Part shown: positions 1 through 9,251 of the stretch, piece by piece
How the letters are laid out: the number at the start of each line of letters is the position of its first letter
Numbering within the stretch: the first letter of the stretch is position 1
NCBI GenBank assembly: GCA_937863205.1
Contig: CALMGA010000203.1
Span: 5,567-69,566, forward strand
DNA length: 64,000 nt
Origin: an uncultured Beijerinckiaceae bacterium
GTDB lineage: Bacteria > Pseudomonadota > Alphaproteobacteria > Rhizobiales > Beijerinckiaceae
Reading direction: 5' to 3'
Program-made: the position numbers and the translations under genes
Notes under the pieces: model-generated
Told to the model about the DNA's origin: nothing
The model's database searches: none
What the model saw: only the letters and a program-made list of their open reading frames with translations

Positions 1-754
1 GCTCCACCACGTTCTGCCCGCCGTGCTCGATCCTCACCGGCACCTTGATCGTTTCCCCCACCCTCGCCTGCACGGTGGCGACCTTGTTGCCGTCGCGGCG
101 CACGTCGAGGCTCACCGGCTCGCCGCGGTTGTCGGTGTCGAGCACCTTGAGGGCGATGGTCTGGTCCTTGCCGACGATGCCGAAGCGCGGCGCTTCGACC
201 AGTTCGATGCGGCGGTCGCGCTCACCCTCGACCCCGGTGATGAAGGCGTGCAGCGGCGCGTGGAAGCCGAGCGCGTCGACGCTGGCGGGAACGTCGTGGA
301 CCACGCCGTCGGTGATCATGAACACGGCGGCGACCTGTTCGGCCGGGACATCGGCGAGGCCGGCGTTGAGGGCGGCGAAAAGCTGCGTGCCCTCGTTGCT
401 GCCGTTGTCGGCGCCGCCCTCGATCACGCGCACGTCGGTGTTGCCGAGCGCTTCCAGTCGCTGGCGCAGTCCGGCGAGGGCGCGGTCGGTCTGCGCGGCG
501 CGCTCGCCGATCCCCTGCGAGCCCGAGCGGTCGACCACCACCGCCACGACCTGATGCAGCGGCGTGCGGTCTTCGCGCACCAGCGAAGGGTCGAACAGGG
601 CGAGAAGGATCAGGGCGAGGCCGAGGGCGCGCAGCCACACCGCCCGCTGGCGCAGGAACAGGCCGAGAACGACCACCGCCACGCCGGCCGCGCCCAGCAT
701 GGCGAGCAGGGCGGTGGGGAGCAGGGGCGATACGGCCAGCGAATAATCGGTCAT
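1..754 (-). CDS. Membrane-anchored VWA-like protein, N-terminal part (runs off the window)
   Basis: The minus-strand frame is open from an ATG at 754 to the window edge (251 codons), so the C-terminal part is missing. The protein starts with two hydrophobic segments (about residues 8-33 and 40-53). A region starting VVAVVVDRSGS follows, which resembles the metal-binding DxSxS motif of von Willebrand A-like domains. It continues with a D-G rich stretch (FMITDGVVHD) typical of such folds. Alphaproteobacteria carry large membrane proteins of this layout, often with a glutamine-amidotransferase-like C-terminus, near aerotolerance/MoxR-type operons. The substrate is unknown. The antisense frames over this region are shadows. 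Confidence 0.72.
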   Translation of the reverse strand, partial: MTDYSLAVSPLLPTALLAMLGAAGVAVVVLGLFLRQRAVWLRALGLALILLALFDPSLVREDRTPLHQVVAVVVDRSGSQGIGERAAQTDRALAGLRQRLEALGNTDVRVIEGGADNGSNEGTQLFAALNAGLADVPAEQVAAVFMITDGVVHDVPASVDALGFHAPLHAFITGVEGERDRRIELVEAPRFGIVGKDQTIALKVLDTDNRGEPVSLDVRRDGNKVATVQARVGETIKVPVRIEHGGQNVVE

Positions 755-830
755 GCCGTTCGAACCTTAGCCGCTTGCGCGACGCCCGCCAGTTGACCGT
801 TTGTCCCGCGCCGGCGGGCGCTGGAGCGGA

Positions 831-1274
831 TCACGCCTGGGTTTCCAGTCCCGAAGCGTCCACCACGTCCGCTGCCCGTTGCCGCGCCGGGCGCCGCTCG
901 CGCACGGTCAGGCCCCAGACGAGTCCGTAGAAGATCGCCAGGGGGATCGCGCCCTGCGCCGCCTGGACGTGCGGCTCCCGGACGTAGGCGAGCACGGCGG
1001 CGGCCACCAGCCAGCCGAGCAGGGGCGAGACAAGTACGCTCATCAGGTCGAGGCCGAGCCTGTGCAGGATGGCATCGCTGAGGCTCAGGACGAGCCCGCA
1101 CAGGATCAGCGCCGGCAGGGTGAAGGTGAGGTAGACGGTGATGAGGATGGCGACCGACTGCCGGGCGAGGTCGTCCCAGGTCGACCCCTGCTGGGAGGCG
1201 ATGTAGGCGACGCCGAGGCGCCACAGCAGGGGCGCGAGGATCAGGGTCACGAGAAGACGCCACCACCAGCGCAT
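831..1274 (-). CDS. Small multi-pass membrane protein, function unknown
   Basis: 147 residues. Hydrophobic stretches lie at about residues 4-22, 40-68, 79-98 and 107-125, so four membrane helices are likely. The C-terminal tail is short, charged and Arg/Ala rich. It is on the same strand as the VWA-like gene, 76 bp upstream of it. I recognise no family motif. The ATG start is preceded by GGAGCCGGC on the coding strand, a possible ribosome binding site. Function cannot be inferred beyond a membrane location. Confidence 0.6.
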   Translation of the reverse strand: MRWWWRLLVTLILAPLLWRLGVAYIASQQGSTWDDLARQSVAILITVYLTFTLPALILCGLVLSLSDAILHRLGLDLMSVLVSPLLGWLVAAAVLAYVREPHVQAAQGAIPLAIFYGLVWGLTVRERRPARQRAADVVDASGLETQA

Positions 1275-1409
1275 GCCGGCTCCTTGTCAGTTGACGTAGG
1301 TTGCGGTTGGAGACCGCCGCGGGGCGGCGGCAGGCCCGCGCTTGACGCCGGCCCGACCGGGCGCACCCAAACAGCTCGGGCGCGCGAGTCAAGCCGGGTC
1401 GTCGCCTCG

Positions 1410-1466
1410 GCAGGTTTCGCGAAAGTGCCCTGCGGTTTCGCGATCCAAACCTGCTTGCTCAAGGCG
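1410..1466. repeat. Dispersed palindromic element, copy A (short form)
   Basis: Bases 1410-1454 form a 45-nt palindrome. The outer arms are GCAGGTTT / AAACCTGC and the inner arms CGCGAAA / TTTCGCG, around a GTGCCCTGCGG loop. Related copies lie at 35968-36070 and 61430-61531. The inner stem differs from copy B (GCAAAA/TTTTGC) by paired changes, so base pairing is kept. It lies just beyond the 3' end of the phosphodiester-glycosidase-like gene, so it could act as a transcript-end structure. This copy lacks the roughly 55-bp right half seen in B and C. Confidence 0.8.
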
Positions 1467-2208
1467 CGGGCACGCTGACGCCGACCATCGGGCCCAGCGG
1501 CCAAACCTGACTGTTGCGGTGCAGGGCCGGCGCGTAGATCGCCGACACCGAGCCGTCCAGGAACAGCGCGTCCGGACAGCCGAGCCCATCGCGGAACAGC
1601 ACGGCGAAGCGGAAGAAGGAGACCGGTTCCTCCGACAGGGCGAACACGGCCGTTCGTCCGCCGTCGCGCACGCCGACGCCGTTGCGGACCTTGAGCGAGG
1701 TGCCGCCGGGCTGCAGGCTCGGATGCAGCCGGCCGGCGATCACCAGCATCGGCCCGGACTGGGTGGCAAAGGCCGGATGGCGGTTGGCTGCGAGAAAAGC
1801 TGCCGTTTCCTCGATGCCGGCCCGGTCCCCGCCGAAAAAGAAGACGCCGTTGGGTTTGAGGAAGAAGTTGCCGAAGCCCTCGGCGGTGCTGGCCGGATTG
1901 CTCGTGTCGCCGTTGGCGATGAACAGCCCGACCGGCGACAGATCGAGGTGGTACATGCCGGCGTTGGCCGCGAACACCAGCGTGCGGTGGCTCGCCGCCA
2001 GGCTGGCGGCGAGCCGGTCGAAGGTCGCGAAGGGATGGCCGGCCGCGTCCCTGTTGAACAGTCCCAGGTGCTCGCGCGCGAGATCGACCTTGCACACGGT
2101 GTAGGCATGGCCCTCATCGACCAGACGCTCGCACGTTGCCGCGCCGGTCGACGTTGGGCCGAGCCAGATCGCCAGCGCGGCGAGTGCCGCGGCGACGTGG
2201 CGGAGCAA
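1459..2208 (-). CDS. Exported phosphodiester glycosidase / DUF2233 family protein
   Basis: 249 residues from a TTG at 2208. I chose that start because it opens directly onto a signal peptide (MLRHVAAALAALAIW... ending near TGAA). The upstream in-frame extension to an ATG at 2376 is Arg-rich, runs across the start of ribB and looks non-coding. Family hallmarks are NAGMYHLDLSPVGLFI, a GVFFFGG stretch, QSGPMLVI and DALFLDGSVSAIYAP. These match the NAGPA-like phosphodiester glycosidase fold (YigE/DUF2233), whose relatives cleave sugar-phosphate diesters or process exopolysaccharide. Periplasmic location is inferred from the signal peptide. The substrate is unknown. Confidence 0.8.
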   Translation of the reverse strand: MLRHVAAALAALAIWLGPTSTGAATCERLVDEGHAYTVCKVDLAREHLGLFNRDAAGHPFATFDRLAASLAASHRTLVFAANAGMYHLDLSPVGLFIANGDTSNPASTAEGFGNFFLKPNGVFFFGGDRAGIEETAAFLAANRHPAFATQSGPMLVIAGRLHPSLQPGGTSLKVRNGVGVRDGGRTAVFALSEEPVSFFRFAVLFRDGLGCPDALFLDGSVSAIYAPALHRNSQVWPLGPMVGVSVPAP

Positions 2209-2369
2209 CGGCGTCCCGGTGATTCGAGGGCTCCAGCCCCGCCCTCGCCCCGCGCGACATCGACGTTGGCATTGAAGACCGACGCGGGGATGGAATACTC
2301 CCGCCGTGCGCCCGCTTCGTCCGGCGCGATCCCATATCAAGAGCCAGGCCCGTTGGCGGGCGCGGGAAG

Positions 2370-3470
2370 ATGTCATTGAACAGCACCAGCTCCGTCGCCC
2401 AGTCGGTTTCTCAGGCCGTCGAGGCCTTCGCGCGTGGCGAACTCGTGATCGTCACCGATGACGACGATCGCGAGAACGAGGGCGACCTCGTCTGCGCCGC
2501 CTCGCTGTGCACGCCCGAGAAGATGGCCTTCATCGTCCGCAATTGCTGCGGCATCGTGTGCGCCCCGATCACCGCCGACGAGGCCAAGCGCCTGCACCTG
2601 CAGCCGATGGTGGGCGCCAACGATGCACCGCTGGGCACCGCCTTCACCGTCAGCGTCGACACCCGCCACGGCCTCACCACCGGCATCTCCGCCGAGCAGC
2701 GCACGAACACGGTGCGGGCCCTGGCCAACGGCAACATGGGAGCCGCCGACTTCGTGCGCCCCGGCCACGTCTTCCCGCTGATCGCCCGCGAGGGCGGCGT
2801 CCTGATGCGGTCCGGCCATACGGAAGCGGCGGTGGATCTGTGCCGCCTCGCCAACCTTCCCCGCGTCGGGGTGATCTGCGAACTGGCCAACGACGACGGA
2901 ACGGTGATGGCCGGCGAGCAGATCGCGGCCTTCGCCAGGGCCCACGACCTCCGCCGCATTTCGGTCGCCGACCTCATCGCCTTTCGTCAGGCGCGGGAAA
3001 AGCTGGTCGAGCGGGTGGCGACCTTTCCGGTCGCGGGGGAAAGCTGCGCGCTCACCGGCCACGCCTTCGTCACGCCGTTCGATCCCGTTCAGCACTTCGC
3101 CTTCGTTCACGGCGACATCGGCGACGGCCACGACATGCCCACGCGCCTGCACCGGGCCGACATCATCACCGACGTCATCACCGGAGGCGTCGAGATCCGC
3201 AAGATCTTCACCCGCTTCAAGCAGGAGGGTAGGGGCGTCTTCATCTACCTTCGCGACGGGGCTGCGGGTGTGCCCGCCCGGTCGGGGTCGCCGGAAGCGG
3301 CCGCCTCCGAACTCGGCCGCACGCGGCAGTGGCGCGAGATCGGCGTGGGCGCGCAGATCCTGCGCGACCTCGGCATCCGCTCGATCCGGCTGCGAACGGC
3401 GACGCCGCGGACCTATGTCGGCCTGTCCGGCTTCGGCATCGAGATCCGCGGCTTCGAGGCGCCGTTCTGA
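2370..3470 (+). CDS. ribB: RibBX-type 3,4-dihydroxy-2-butanone 4-phosphate synthase with degenerate RibA-like domain
   Basis: 366 residues. Residues 1 to about 205 are a complete DHBP synthase, which converts ribulose 5-phosphate to the four-carbon precursor of riboflavin. Its acidic metal site is DDRENEGDL and it has the conserved RSGHTEAAVDL block. Residues from about 215 to the end look like GTP cyclohydrolase II, but the zinc-binding cysteines of RibA (the SECLTGD and RCDCG motifs) are gone: the aligned segment reads RADIITDVITGG. Such RibBX fusions with an inactive RibA-like half are known in proteobacteria, so this gene should supply only the RibB step. No FMN riboswitch is visible in the 161 bp upstream. 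Confidence 0.9.
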   Translation: MSLNSTSSVAQSVSQAVEAFARGELVIVTDDDDRENEGDLVCAASLCTPEKMAFIVRNCCGIVCAPITADEAKRLHLQPMVGANDAPLGTAFTVSVDTRHGLTTGISAEQRTNTVRALANGNMGAADFVRPGHVFPLIAREGGVLMRSGHTEAAVDLCRLANLPRVGVICELANDDGTVMAGEQIAAFARAHDLRRISVADLIAFRQAREKLVERVATFPVAGESCALTGHAFVTPFDPVQHFAFVHGDIGDGHDMPTRLHRADIITDVITGGVEIRKIFTRFKQEGRGVFIYLRDGAAGVPARSGSPEAAASELGRTRQWREIGVGAQILRDLGIRSIRLRTATPRTYVGLSGFGIEIRGFEAPF

Positions 3471-3511
3471 CGCCCGGTGAACGCGTCCGGACGTTGGTCC
3501 CAAGCGCTCGG

Positions 3512-4018
3512 TCAGCCCTTCGGCATGAAGCTCTGCAGGGGATTGAAGTTGAAGAAAAGGCTTTTCAAGACGCTGCTGTCGGCCCCGAAGGTCGGCGTCG
3601 TGCCGGTCGCGAAATCCACCACCTTGCCGTCCTGCAGACCGTAGTTGGCGATGCGCTCGACCTTCTTGCCCTTGTCGAAGTACACGGCATAGATCTTCCG
3701 GTCGGTGACGGTCGGCTTCATGAAGGCGATCGAGCGATCGGACTTTTGCGAAATGTAGTACCAGGCCGTGCCGCCCACCGTCGAGGTCGTGGATGGCGAG
3801 CCCAACGTCACCAGGACCTGCTCGGCCGTCTGCCCCGGCTTGACGTCGGAAGCCGCCTGCGGGTCGAGCTGGTAGCCGTGGATCACGTCGCCATCGTAAC
3901 CGAGGCAGCCGGACAGGGTGGCGCCGGCGCCACCGATCAGGGCGAGATGCAGCGCGGCCAAGGGCGCGCGCATACTCCCGCGACGCCGAGCGACTCCCGC
4001 AGGGGAAAACGAAAGCAT
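3512..4018 (-). CDS. bamE: Outer membrane protein assembly factor BamE (SmpA/OmlA family lipoprotein)
   Basis: 168 residues. An N-terminal signal sequence ends in the lipobox LSGC, so the protein should be lipidated and anchored facing the periplasm. The SmpA/OmlA core is clear: VKPGQTAEQVLVTLGSPSTT, then WYYISQ and DRKIYAVYFDKGKKVERIANYG. BamE is an accessory lipoprotein of the beta-barrel assembly machine. The ATG at 3973 is an alternative start that gives a tighter signal peptide. The gene is convergent with ribB and has 408 bp upstream before the next gene. Confidence 0.88.
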   Translation of the reverse strand: MLSFSPAGVARRRGSMRAPLAALHLALIGGAGATLSGCLGYDGDVIHGYQLDPQAASDVKPGQTAEQVLVTLGSPSTTSTVGGTAWYYISQKSDRSIAFMKPTVTDRKIYAVYFDKGKKVERIANYGLQDGKVVDFATGTTPTFGADSSVLKSLFFNFNPLQSFMPKG

Positions 4019-4426
4019 ACGACCCGGATCTCCGGCCTCACGACATCGGGAGCAAGTTTCACTTGCTTTCGGTGATCGCGATGCCTAACCCCCGCTTGTG
4101 ACGAAAACAAGGAACGCGCGAGGGCTCGCCGGATCCGACGATGAATCCCGCTGCCGCCATCCGCATCGCGATCTTTCCCCGCGGTTCGAGGCCTTCGCGG
4201 ATCCGCTCATCAAGAGGCGAAAGCGGTCGTGACGTTCCCTCGTAGGGCCACCTAGGACATCGGACGGAGACGTGCCCAGCGGTTTTCGGATCGAGTCCGC
4301 TGCGAAGAAACGCTTCAAAGCACCGGGCCGGAAAGTGCGCGGCCATTTTTGGCTGACTTCGATGCGACCCGGCAACATGGGGTTCGCGCCCGAAGCAGTG
4401 TTCCGTCGGCGGGCGAGACCGGGGTC
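4019..4426. other. Intergenic region between divergent bamE and the bc1 chaperone gene
   Basis: 408 bp with no convincing gene. Short open frames on both strands here are Arg/Ser/Pro rich and lack family features. It must hold the promoters for bamE (leftward) and the chaperone-YceD operon (rightward), but I see no clear -35/-10 pair and no strong hairpin. Confidence 0.5.
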
Positions 4427-5029
4427 ATGATGCGGCTGTTCCGGCGCGGTGCCAATGCGGCTGTGATCGATCGGCTGTACACGACGATCGTCGGCGCCTC
4501 GCGTAACCCAGCGCTCTACGCGGTGTTGGCCGTGCCCGATACGCTGGACGGCCGCTTCGAGAGCCTGGCGTTGCACGCCATCCTGGTTCTGCGCCGTTTG
4601 CAGGCCTGCCAAGCGCCCGGCCCGGAGATGGCGCAGCACCTCGTCGACACGGTTTTCACCCACTTCGACCGGATGTTCCGCGAAATGGGGGTTGGCGACA
4701 CCAGCGTGCCCAAGCGCATGAAAACCATGGCGGAGGCGTTTCTCGGCCGCAGCGCCGCCTATGATGCGGCTTTTCGCATGGGTCACGACACCCTTGCTGC
4801 CGCCCTGCTTCGGAACGTATATAGCGGCCGGCCCGATGCGGACGGCGCCGTCGCAGGGCCGGCCGACGCGCAGGCCCCCGACCCCTTCGCCTCCTCGGCG
4901 CAACGGTTGGCGACCTATGCGGCGGCAAGCACGGCGGTCCTGGACGGGGTGCCCCTGCAAACGTTCGTCGAGGGCGCGGTGCCCTGGCTGGACCCGATGG
5001 CGTTCGCGACGGAGATCGCTGGCAGATGA
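4427..5029 (+). CDS. Ubiquinol-cytochrome c chaperone family protein (CBP3-like)
   Basis: About 200 residues starting at MMRLFRRG. The in-frame extension upstream to 4349 has no conserved character. The core (IDRLYTTIVGASRNPALYAV, DTLDGRFESLALHAILVLRRL, DTVFTHFDRMFREMGVGD, VPKRMKTMAEAFLGR) is typical of the Ubiq_cyt_C_chap family. The mitochondrial member Cbp3 assists assembly of cytochrome b into complex III, so a similar role is inferred. It overlaps the next gene by 4 bp (ATGA), indicating one transcript with translational coupling. Confidence 0.88.
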   Translation: MMRLFRRGANAAVIDRLYTTIVGASRNPALYAVLAVPDTLDGRFESLALHAILVLRRLQACQAPGPEMAQHLVDTVFTHFDRMFREMGVGDTSVPKRMKTMAEAFLGRSAAYDAAFRMGHDTLAAALLRNVYSGRPDADGAVAGPADAQAPDPFASSAQRLATYAAASTAVLDGVPLQTFVEGAVPWLDPMAFATEIAGR

Positions 5030-5679
5030 CGTCGAGAGCGCAACGACCGGAGCCGGGATCCCGCAATCCGTCGCAGGGGGCGCGTGGACCCTTCTCGCGG
5101 ATCGTGGATGTCCGCCGCCTGCCCGACACCGGTCTCGTGTCGCAGGTCGAGGCCACGCCGGCCGAGTGCGCGGCCCTTGCCCTGGCCATGCAGCTGCCGG
5201 CCGTCGCCTCGTTGGCGGGCCGCTTCGAGCTGCGCCGCCGCGCCGGCGGGCGGGTTGCCGTGACCGGCGAGGTGTCGGCAAACGTGTCGCAGCTTTGCGT
5301 GGTGACGCTGGAAGCCTTCGCGAGCCGGGTCACCCAGCCGGTCGATCTTCTTTTCGCGCCGGCAACCATCGCCGAAGCGGAGGGGCAGGGCCGGGCAGCC
5401 GACCGCCGCCAGCGTCAAGCTCCCGATCATCATCTCGCCGACCGCCGGCAGATGGCCGCCGGGACACCATTGCCCGGCAGCGACGACCAGGTCGACCCGC
5501 CCGATCCGCTTGTCGACGATGCCATCGACCTCGGCGCGGTGTCGGCCGAATTCCTCGCCCTCGCCCTCGATCCCTACCCGCGCAAGCCCGGTGTCAGCTT
5601 CGATGACGTCTTGGAAGCGCCCGATCCCGCCGAACCCTCTGCCTTCGCGGCATTGGAACGATTGAAGGCGCGACCGTGA
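5026..5679 (+). CDS. DUF177 / YceD family protein
   Basis: 217 residues, starting in an ATGA overlap with the chaperone gene. YceD signatures include the [14 protein letters not shown] opening, [33 protein letters not shown] in the middle, and an acidic C-terminal block ([26 protein letters not shown]). In many bacteria yceD sits before rpmF and plsX. Here plsX follows after 61 bp with no rpmF between, as is usual in alphaproteobacteria. Plant and bacterial relatives are linked to 23S rRNA accumulation; the function here is inferred from family only. Confidence 0.85.
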   Translation: MTSRAQRPEPGSRNPSQGARGPFSRIVDVRRLPDTGLVSQVEATPAECAALALAMQLPAVASLAGRFELRRRAGGRVAVTGEVSANVSQLCVVTLEAFASRVTQPVDLLFAPATIAEAEGQGRAADRRQRQAPDHHLADRRQMAAGTPLPGSDDQVDPPDPLVDDAIDLGAVSAEFLALALDPYPRKPGVSFDDVLEAPDPAEPSAFAALERLKARP

Positions 5680-5740
5680 CCGTGTCCGCCGGCGACCGGA
5701 CGCTGGCTGCCGGGGGGACGGCCGTGCGTCCGGTGCTGCG

Positions 5741-6859
5741 ATGACCGATCCTCTGGCCGAGGTCAGGGTCGCAATCGACGCGATGGGCGGCGACCACGGC
5801 GCGGCGGTGATGGTCGGCGGGGCGGCGTTGGCGTTGGAGCGTCATCCCGACGTGCGCTTCGTCTTCTTCGGGCGCGAGGCGGAGGTGTCGCCGCTGCTCC
5901 AGGCCAAGCCGGCGCTGGCCCGGCGATCCCGGCTTCACCACACGGATGTGGCGGTGAAGATGGGCGACAAACCGAGCCAGGCCCTGCGCGCCGGGCGACG
6001 GGTATCCTCGATGTGGCTGGCGATCGACGCGGTGAAGGCCGGCGAGGCGGATGTCGCCGTGTCGGCCGGCAACACCGGCGCCCTGATGGCGATGGCCAAG
6101 ATCTGCCTGCGCACCATGGCGGACGTCGACCGGCCGGCGATCGCCGCGATCTGGCCGACGCTGCGCGGCCGCTCCATCGTGCTCGACGTCGGCGCCTCGA
6201 TCGGGGCGGACGCGCAAACCCTCGTCGACCTCGCCGTGATGGGAGCGGCGATGGCCCGCATCGTCCTCGACATCGAGCGCCCCACCGTCGGCCTGCTCAA
6301 TGTCGGCACGGAGGAGGTCAAGGGTCTCGAAGAGGTCAAGGCCGCGTCGCGCCTGCTGCGCGAGGCGGATCTGCCGGCCCTCGACTACCGCGGCTTCGTG
6401 GAGGGCGACGACCTCGGCGCCGGCTCGGTCGACGTGGTGGTGACCGAGGGCTTCAGCGGCAACATCGCGCTCAAGACCGCCGAAGGCACGGCCAAGCAGA
6501 TCCGGCACTACATCCGGAGCGCGCTGGGCGGCTCCTGGCGCGCCAAGCTCGCCTACCTCATCGCGCGCGACGCCTTCGACGGCCTGCGTTCCAAGATGGA
6601 CGTGCGCCACGTCAACGGCGGGGTGTTTCTCGGCCTCAACGGCATCGTCATCAAGAGCCACGGCAGCATGGACGAGGTGGGCACGGCGGGCGCCATCGAC
6701 CTCGGCTGCGCCATGGTTCGCCACCGGCTCCTCGAAAGGATCAGCGAGACGCTTGTCCTCGCCGCCGCGCACCAGAACCCTGCGACGGCGGATGCGGCGG
6801 CGGGCGGGCGTCCACCGCCAATCGCCCCGCCCACGGCGGCAAGGACAAATCCCACGTGA
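5741..6859 (+). CDS. plsX: Phosphate acyltransferase PlsX
   Basis: 372 residues, close to the usual length. It starts [13 protein letters not shown], the hallmark of PlsX. Further family blocks are [53 protein letters not shown] and [12 protein letters not shown]. The enzyme transfers acyl groups from acyl-ACP to phosphate, giving acyl-phosphate for PlsY in phospholipid synthesis. It is cytosolic and membrane-associated. Its stop codon overlaps the GTG start of fabH, so the two should be co-translated. Confidence 0.96.
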   Translation: MTDPLAEVRVAIDAMGGDHGAAVMVGGAALALERHPDVRFVFFGREAEVSPLLQAKPALARRSRLHHTDVAVKMGDKPSQALRAGRRVSSMWLAIDAVKAGEADVAVSAGNTGALMAMAKICLRTMADVDRPAIAAIWPTLRGRSIVLDVGASIGADAQTLVDLAVMGAAMARIVLDIERPTVGLLNVGTEEVKGLEEVKAASRLLREADLPALDYRGFVEGDDLGAGSVDVVVTEGFSGNIALKTAEGTAKQIRHYIRSALGGSWRAKLAYLIARDAFDGLRSKMDVRHVNGGVFLGLNGIVIKSHGSMDEVGTAGAIDLGCAMVRHRLLERISETLVLAAAHQNPATADAAAGGRPPPIAPPTAARTNPT

Positions 6860-7848
6860 CACAGGCCTATCGCCGTTGCTTGCGCTCCGTCGTCAGCGGT
6901 GCCGGCGCCTACCTGCCCGCCAAGGTGGTGACCAACCGCGAACTGGCCGAGCGGGTCGACACTTCCGACGAATGGATCGTGCAGCGAACCGGCATCACCC
7001 GCCGGCACATCGCCGCTCCCAGCGAAACCACGTCCACCCTCGCCCTGGCGGCGGCGGAAGCGGCGTTGCGCGATGCCGGCCTGCGCGGCGGCGACATCGA
7101 TCTGCTGATCGTCGCTACCTCGACGCCGGACTTCACCTTCCCGTCCGTGGCCACGCAGGTCCAGGCCGGTCTGGGCATGTTGGGCGGCGCCGCCTTCGAC
7201 CTTCAGGCCGTGTGCTCCGGCTTCGTCTTCGCAGTCGCCACCGCCGACAAGTTCCTCACCTCCGGCTCGCACCGTCGGGCGCTGGTGATCGGGGCGGAAA
7301 CCTTCTCGCGGCTGCTCGACTGGGAGGACCGCACGACCTGCGTCCTGTTCGGCGACGGCGCCGCCGCGCTGGTCTTCGAGGCGCAGCCCGGCGAGGGCAC
7401 CAGCGAGGACCGTGGCGTTCTCACGACGCACCTGCGTTCGGACGGGCGATACGGCGACAAGCTGTGCACCGACGGCGGCCCATCGGCCACGCAAACCACC
7501 GGCTGCGTGCGCATGGTCGGCAAGGAAGTGTTCCGCCACGCGGTCGGCATGGTCGCCGACGTGGTTCACGACGCCTTCGAGGCCGTCGGGCTGAAGCCGA
7601 GCGATCTCGACTGGTTCGTGCCGCATCAGGCCAACCGCCGAATCATCGACGCGTCCGCCGACAAGCTCGGCATCGATCGATCCAAGGTCGTGATCACCGT
7701 CGACCAGCACGCCAACACCTCCGCCGCTTCCATTCCGCTGGCCCTGTCGGTGGCGCTGGCCGACGGGCGCATCCGGCGCGGCGACCTCGTCATGATCGAG
7801 GCGATGGGCGGCGGCTTCACCTGGGGTTCGGCGCTGATCCGCTGGTAG
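6856..7848 (+). CDS. fabH: 3-oxoacyl-ACP synthase III (KAS III)
   Basis: 330 residues from a GTG at 6856 that overlaps the plsX stop (GTGA). The longer in-frame extension upstream is a shadow of plsX. The Cys-His-Asn catalytic triad is intact: C120 in [10 protein letters not shown]257 in [11 protein letters not shown] and N287 in [13 protein letters not shown]. The C-terminal [13 protein letters not shown] is diagnostic. FabH condenses acetyl-CoA with malonyl-ACP to start type II fatty-acid synthesis. The plsX-fabH-ihfA-merR order is conserved in alphaproteobacteria. Confidence 0.97.
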   Translation: MTQAYRRCLRSVVSGAGAYLPAKVVTNRELAERVDTSDEWIVQRTGITRRHIAAPSETTSTLALAAAEAALRDAGLRGGDIDLLIVATSTPDFTFPSVATQVQAGLGMLGGAAFDLQAVCSGFVFAVATADKFLTSGSHRRALVIGAETFSRLLDWEDRTTCVLFGDGAAALVFEAQPGEGTSEDRGVLTTHLRSDGRYGDKLCTDGGPSATQTTGCVRMVGKEVFRHAVGMVADVVHDAFEAVGLKPSDLDWFVPHQANRRIIDASADKLGIDRSKVVITVDQHANTSAASIPLALSVALADGRIRRGDLVMIEAMGGGFTWGSALIRW

Positions 7849-8010
7849 CCCGAAAGTCCGATGCGCGAGTTGTGTCAAGGCCTTGCTTTGATGGGGCAAG
7901 ACACTCATTTTCCCGGCGGCGCGGCAAGTCGAGGCGACAAGTCGAGAACGTCGGCCGGCAATCGGGAGAAGTCCCGACCTTCCCGTCGGGGACATGCTTG
8001 TGACCAAACC

Positions 8011-8376
8011 ATGACCAAAGCCGATGGCACGATGCGGAGCGAGTACGAGCCCAAGCCGGTGTCCTCCGTCGAGACCGTGACGCGGGTCGATCTGGCCGAG
8101 GCGGTGTACCGGCAGGTTGGCCTGTCCCGCAAGGAGTCGGCCGGGCTCGTCGAGATGGTGCTGGCGGAGATTTCGGAGCGTCTGGTGCTCGGCGAAGCGG
8201 TGAAGCTGTCGTCGTTCGGCTCCTTCGTGGTTCGCGACAAGGGCGAGCGCGTCGGGCGCAACCCCAAGACCGGCATCGAGGTGCCGATCATGCAAAGGCG
8301 GGTCCTGGTGTTCAAACCCTCGAACGTCATGAAGGCGCTGGTCAACGGCGCCGAGATGCCCGCCGACGAGGTTTGA
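8011..8376 (+). CDS. ihfA: Integration host factor alpha subunit
   Basis: 121 residues from an ATG at 8011; a second ATG at 8032 is possible. The frame stays open upstream to 7861 but that part is not IHF-like. The HU/IHF fold is complete: [52 protein letters not shown] and the DNA-bending arm with [19 protein letters not shown] bends DNA as a heterodimer with IhfB, affecting transcription, replication and recombination. Its 162-bp upstream region probably holds a promoter of its own. Confidence 0.93.
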   Translation: MTKADGTMRSEYEPKPVSSVETVTRVDLAEAVYRQVGLSRKESAGLVEMVLAEISERLVLGEAVKLSSFGSFVVRDKGERVGRNPKTGIEVPIMQRRVLVFKPSNVMKALVNGAEMPADEV

Positions 8377-8432
8377 CGGCGGGCGGCGCGGTTTGCATGA
8401 TGGCAACCGTGCGCTGGCCGCCGGATCGCCGA

Positions 8433-9071
8433 ATGGATGTGGAAAAGTCCGTGGTGGCGAAAAACGCCGGCGCGTTTCGCACGATCAGCGAGGTGGCCGC
8501 CGACCTCGATCTGCCGCAGCACGTCCTGCGTTTTTGGGAAACGCGCTTCCCGCAGATCCGCCCGCTGAAGCGGGCCGGTGGCCGGCGCTTCTACCGCCCG
8601 GTCGACGTCGACCTTTTGCGCGACATCCGTGATCTTCTCTACGGTCAAGGCTACACCATCAAAGGGGTGCAGCGCCTGCTGCGCGAGCGCGGCGCCAGGG
8701 GCCTGCGCGACGAACCCGCCCGTCGGCCGCCCGATCCGGATGTCCACGATCGTGACGGCTTGGACGTCGACGAGGTCGGCGCCATCGGAACGTTGGCCGC
8801 GGCACGCCAAGCCGGAGAAGAACGTGCCAAGGAGGAGCCTGTCGAGGAACTTGGCGAGGAGCTTGGCGATCAGGGGGCCGGCGGCGCGGGCGCGGCAGAC
8901 GGCGCACACGACCTTTGTCCTTTCGTCGGGGCCGAGGACGGGGAGCGCCCGTCGGATCCCGCCCCGCCCCTCGATCCACCCGAAGGAACCGCCGCCTCGC
9001 TTCACCAAGCATTGGCGATCATCGAGGATTGCGAGCGCCGGTTGCGGGCCGCGCTGTTGCCAGGGGATTGA
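8433..9071 (+). CDS. MerR family transcriptional regulator
   Basis: 212 residues from the ATG at 8433 (MDVEKSVV); an upstream in-frame extension overlaps ihfA and looks non-coding. The N-terminal winged helix-turn-helix is clear: [28 protein letters not shown], then [14 protein letters not shown] and a [16 protein letters not shown] linker helix. The rest is acidic and low in complexity, with a short C-terminal helix ([16 protein letters not shown]). No metal-binding cysteines are seen. An ihfA-merR pair followed by tRNA-Pro is a common alphaproteobacterial arrangement. The effector is unknown. Confidence 0.88.
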   Translation: MDVEKSVVAKNAGAFRTISEVAADLDLPQHVLRFWETRFPQIRPLKRAGGRRFYRPVDVDLLRDIRDLLYGQGYTIKGVQRLLRERGARGLRDEPARRPPDPDVHDRDGLDVDEVGAIGTLAAARQAGEERAKEEPVEELGEELGDQGAGGAGAADGAHDLCPFVGAEDGERPSDPAPPLDPPEGTAASLHQALAIIEDCERRLRAALLPGD

Positions 9072-9083
9072 TGCGGAAAGCGG

Positions 9084-9111
9084 TTGCAGCCCAACGGCGC
9101 TTCTTTATAAG
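9084..9111 (+). promoter_or_regulatory. Putative sigma70-type promoter of tRNA-Pro
   Basis: TTGCAG at 9084-9089 and TATAAG at 9106-9111 are separated by 16 bp and lie 10 bp upstream of the mature tRNA 5' end. It is the best -35/-10 match in this interval; use is inferred. Confidence 0.5.
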
Positions 9112-9120
9112 GGCGGCAGT

Positions 9121-9198
9121 CGGAGTGTAGCGCAGCCCGGTTAGCGCACTAGTCTGGGGGACTAGGGGTCGTGGGTTCGAATCCCGCCACTCCGACCA
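9121..9198 (+). tRNA. tRNA-Pro (anticodon GGG)
   Basis: A full cloverleaf can be drawn. The acceptor stem CGGAGTG pairs with CACTCCG, the anticodon stem CTAGT/ACTAG closes the 7-nt loop CTGGGGG (anticodon GGG), and the T arm is GTGGG-TTCGAAT-CCCGC. Discriminator A and an encoded CCA end follow. It lies just after the merR gene. Confidence 0.96.
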
Positions 9199-9251
9199 GC
9201 CGGGCGCTCGCTGTCTTCAGGACGCGCCGGGGTCGCGCGTGAGGGGTCACC

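Noticed and set aside
2209..2369. FMN riboswitch upstream of ribB
   Set aside because: None of the conserved RFN-element blocks or the expected multi-stem layout is visible in the 161 bp.
1342..2379. A 345-codon plus-strand frame over the phosphodiester-glycosidase-like gene
   Set aside because: Composition is atypical and the minus strand encodes a recognisable exported protein.
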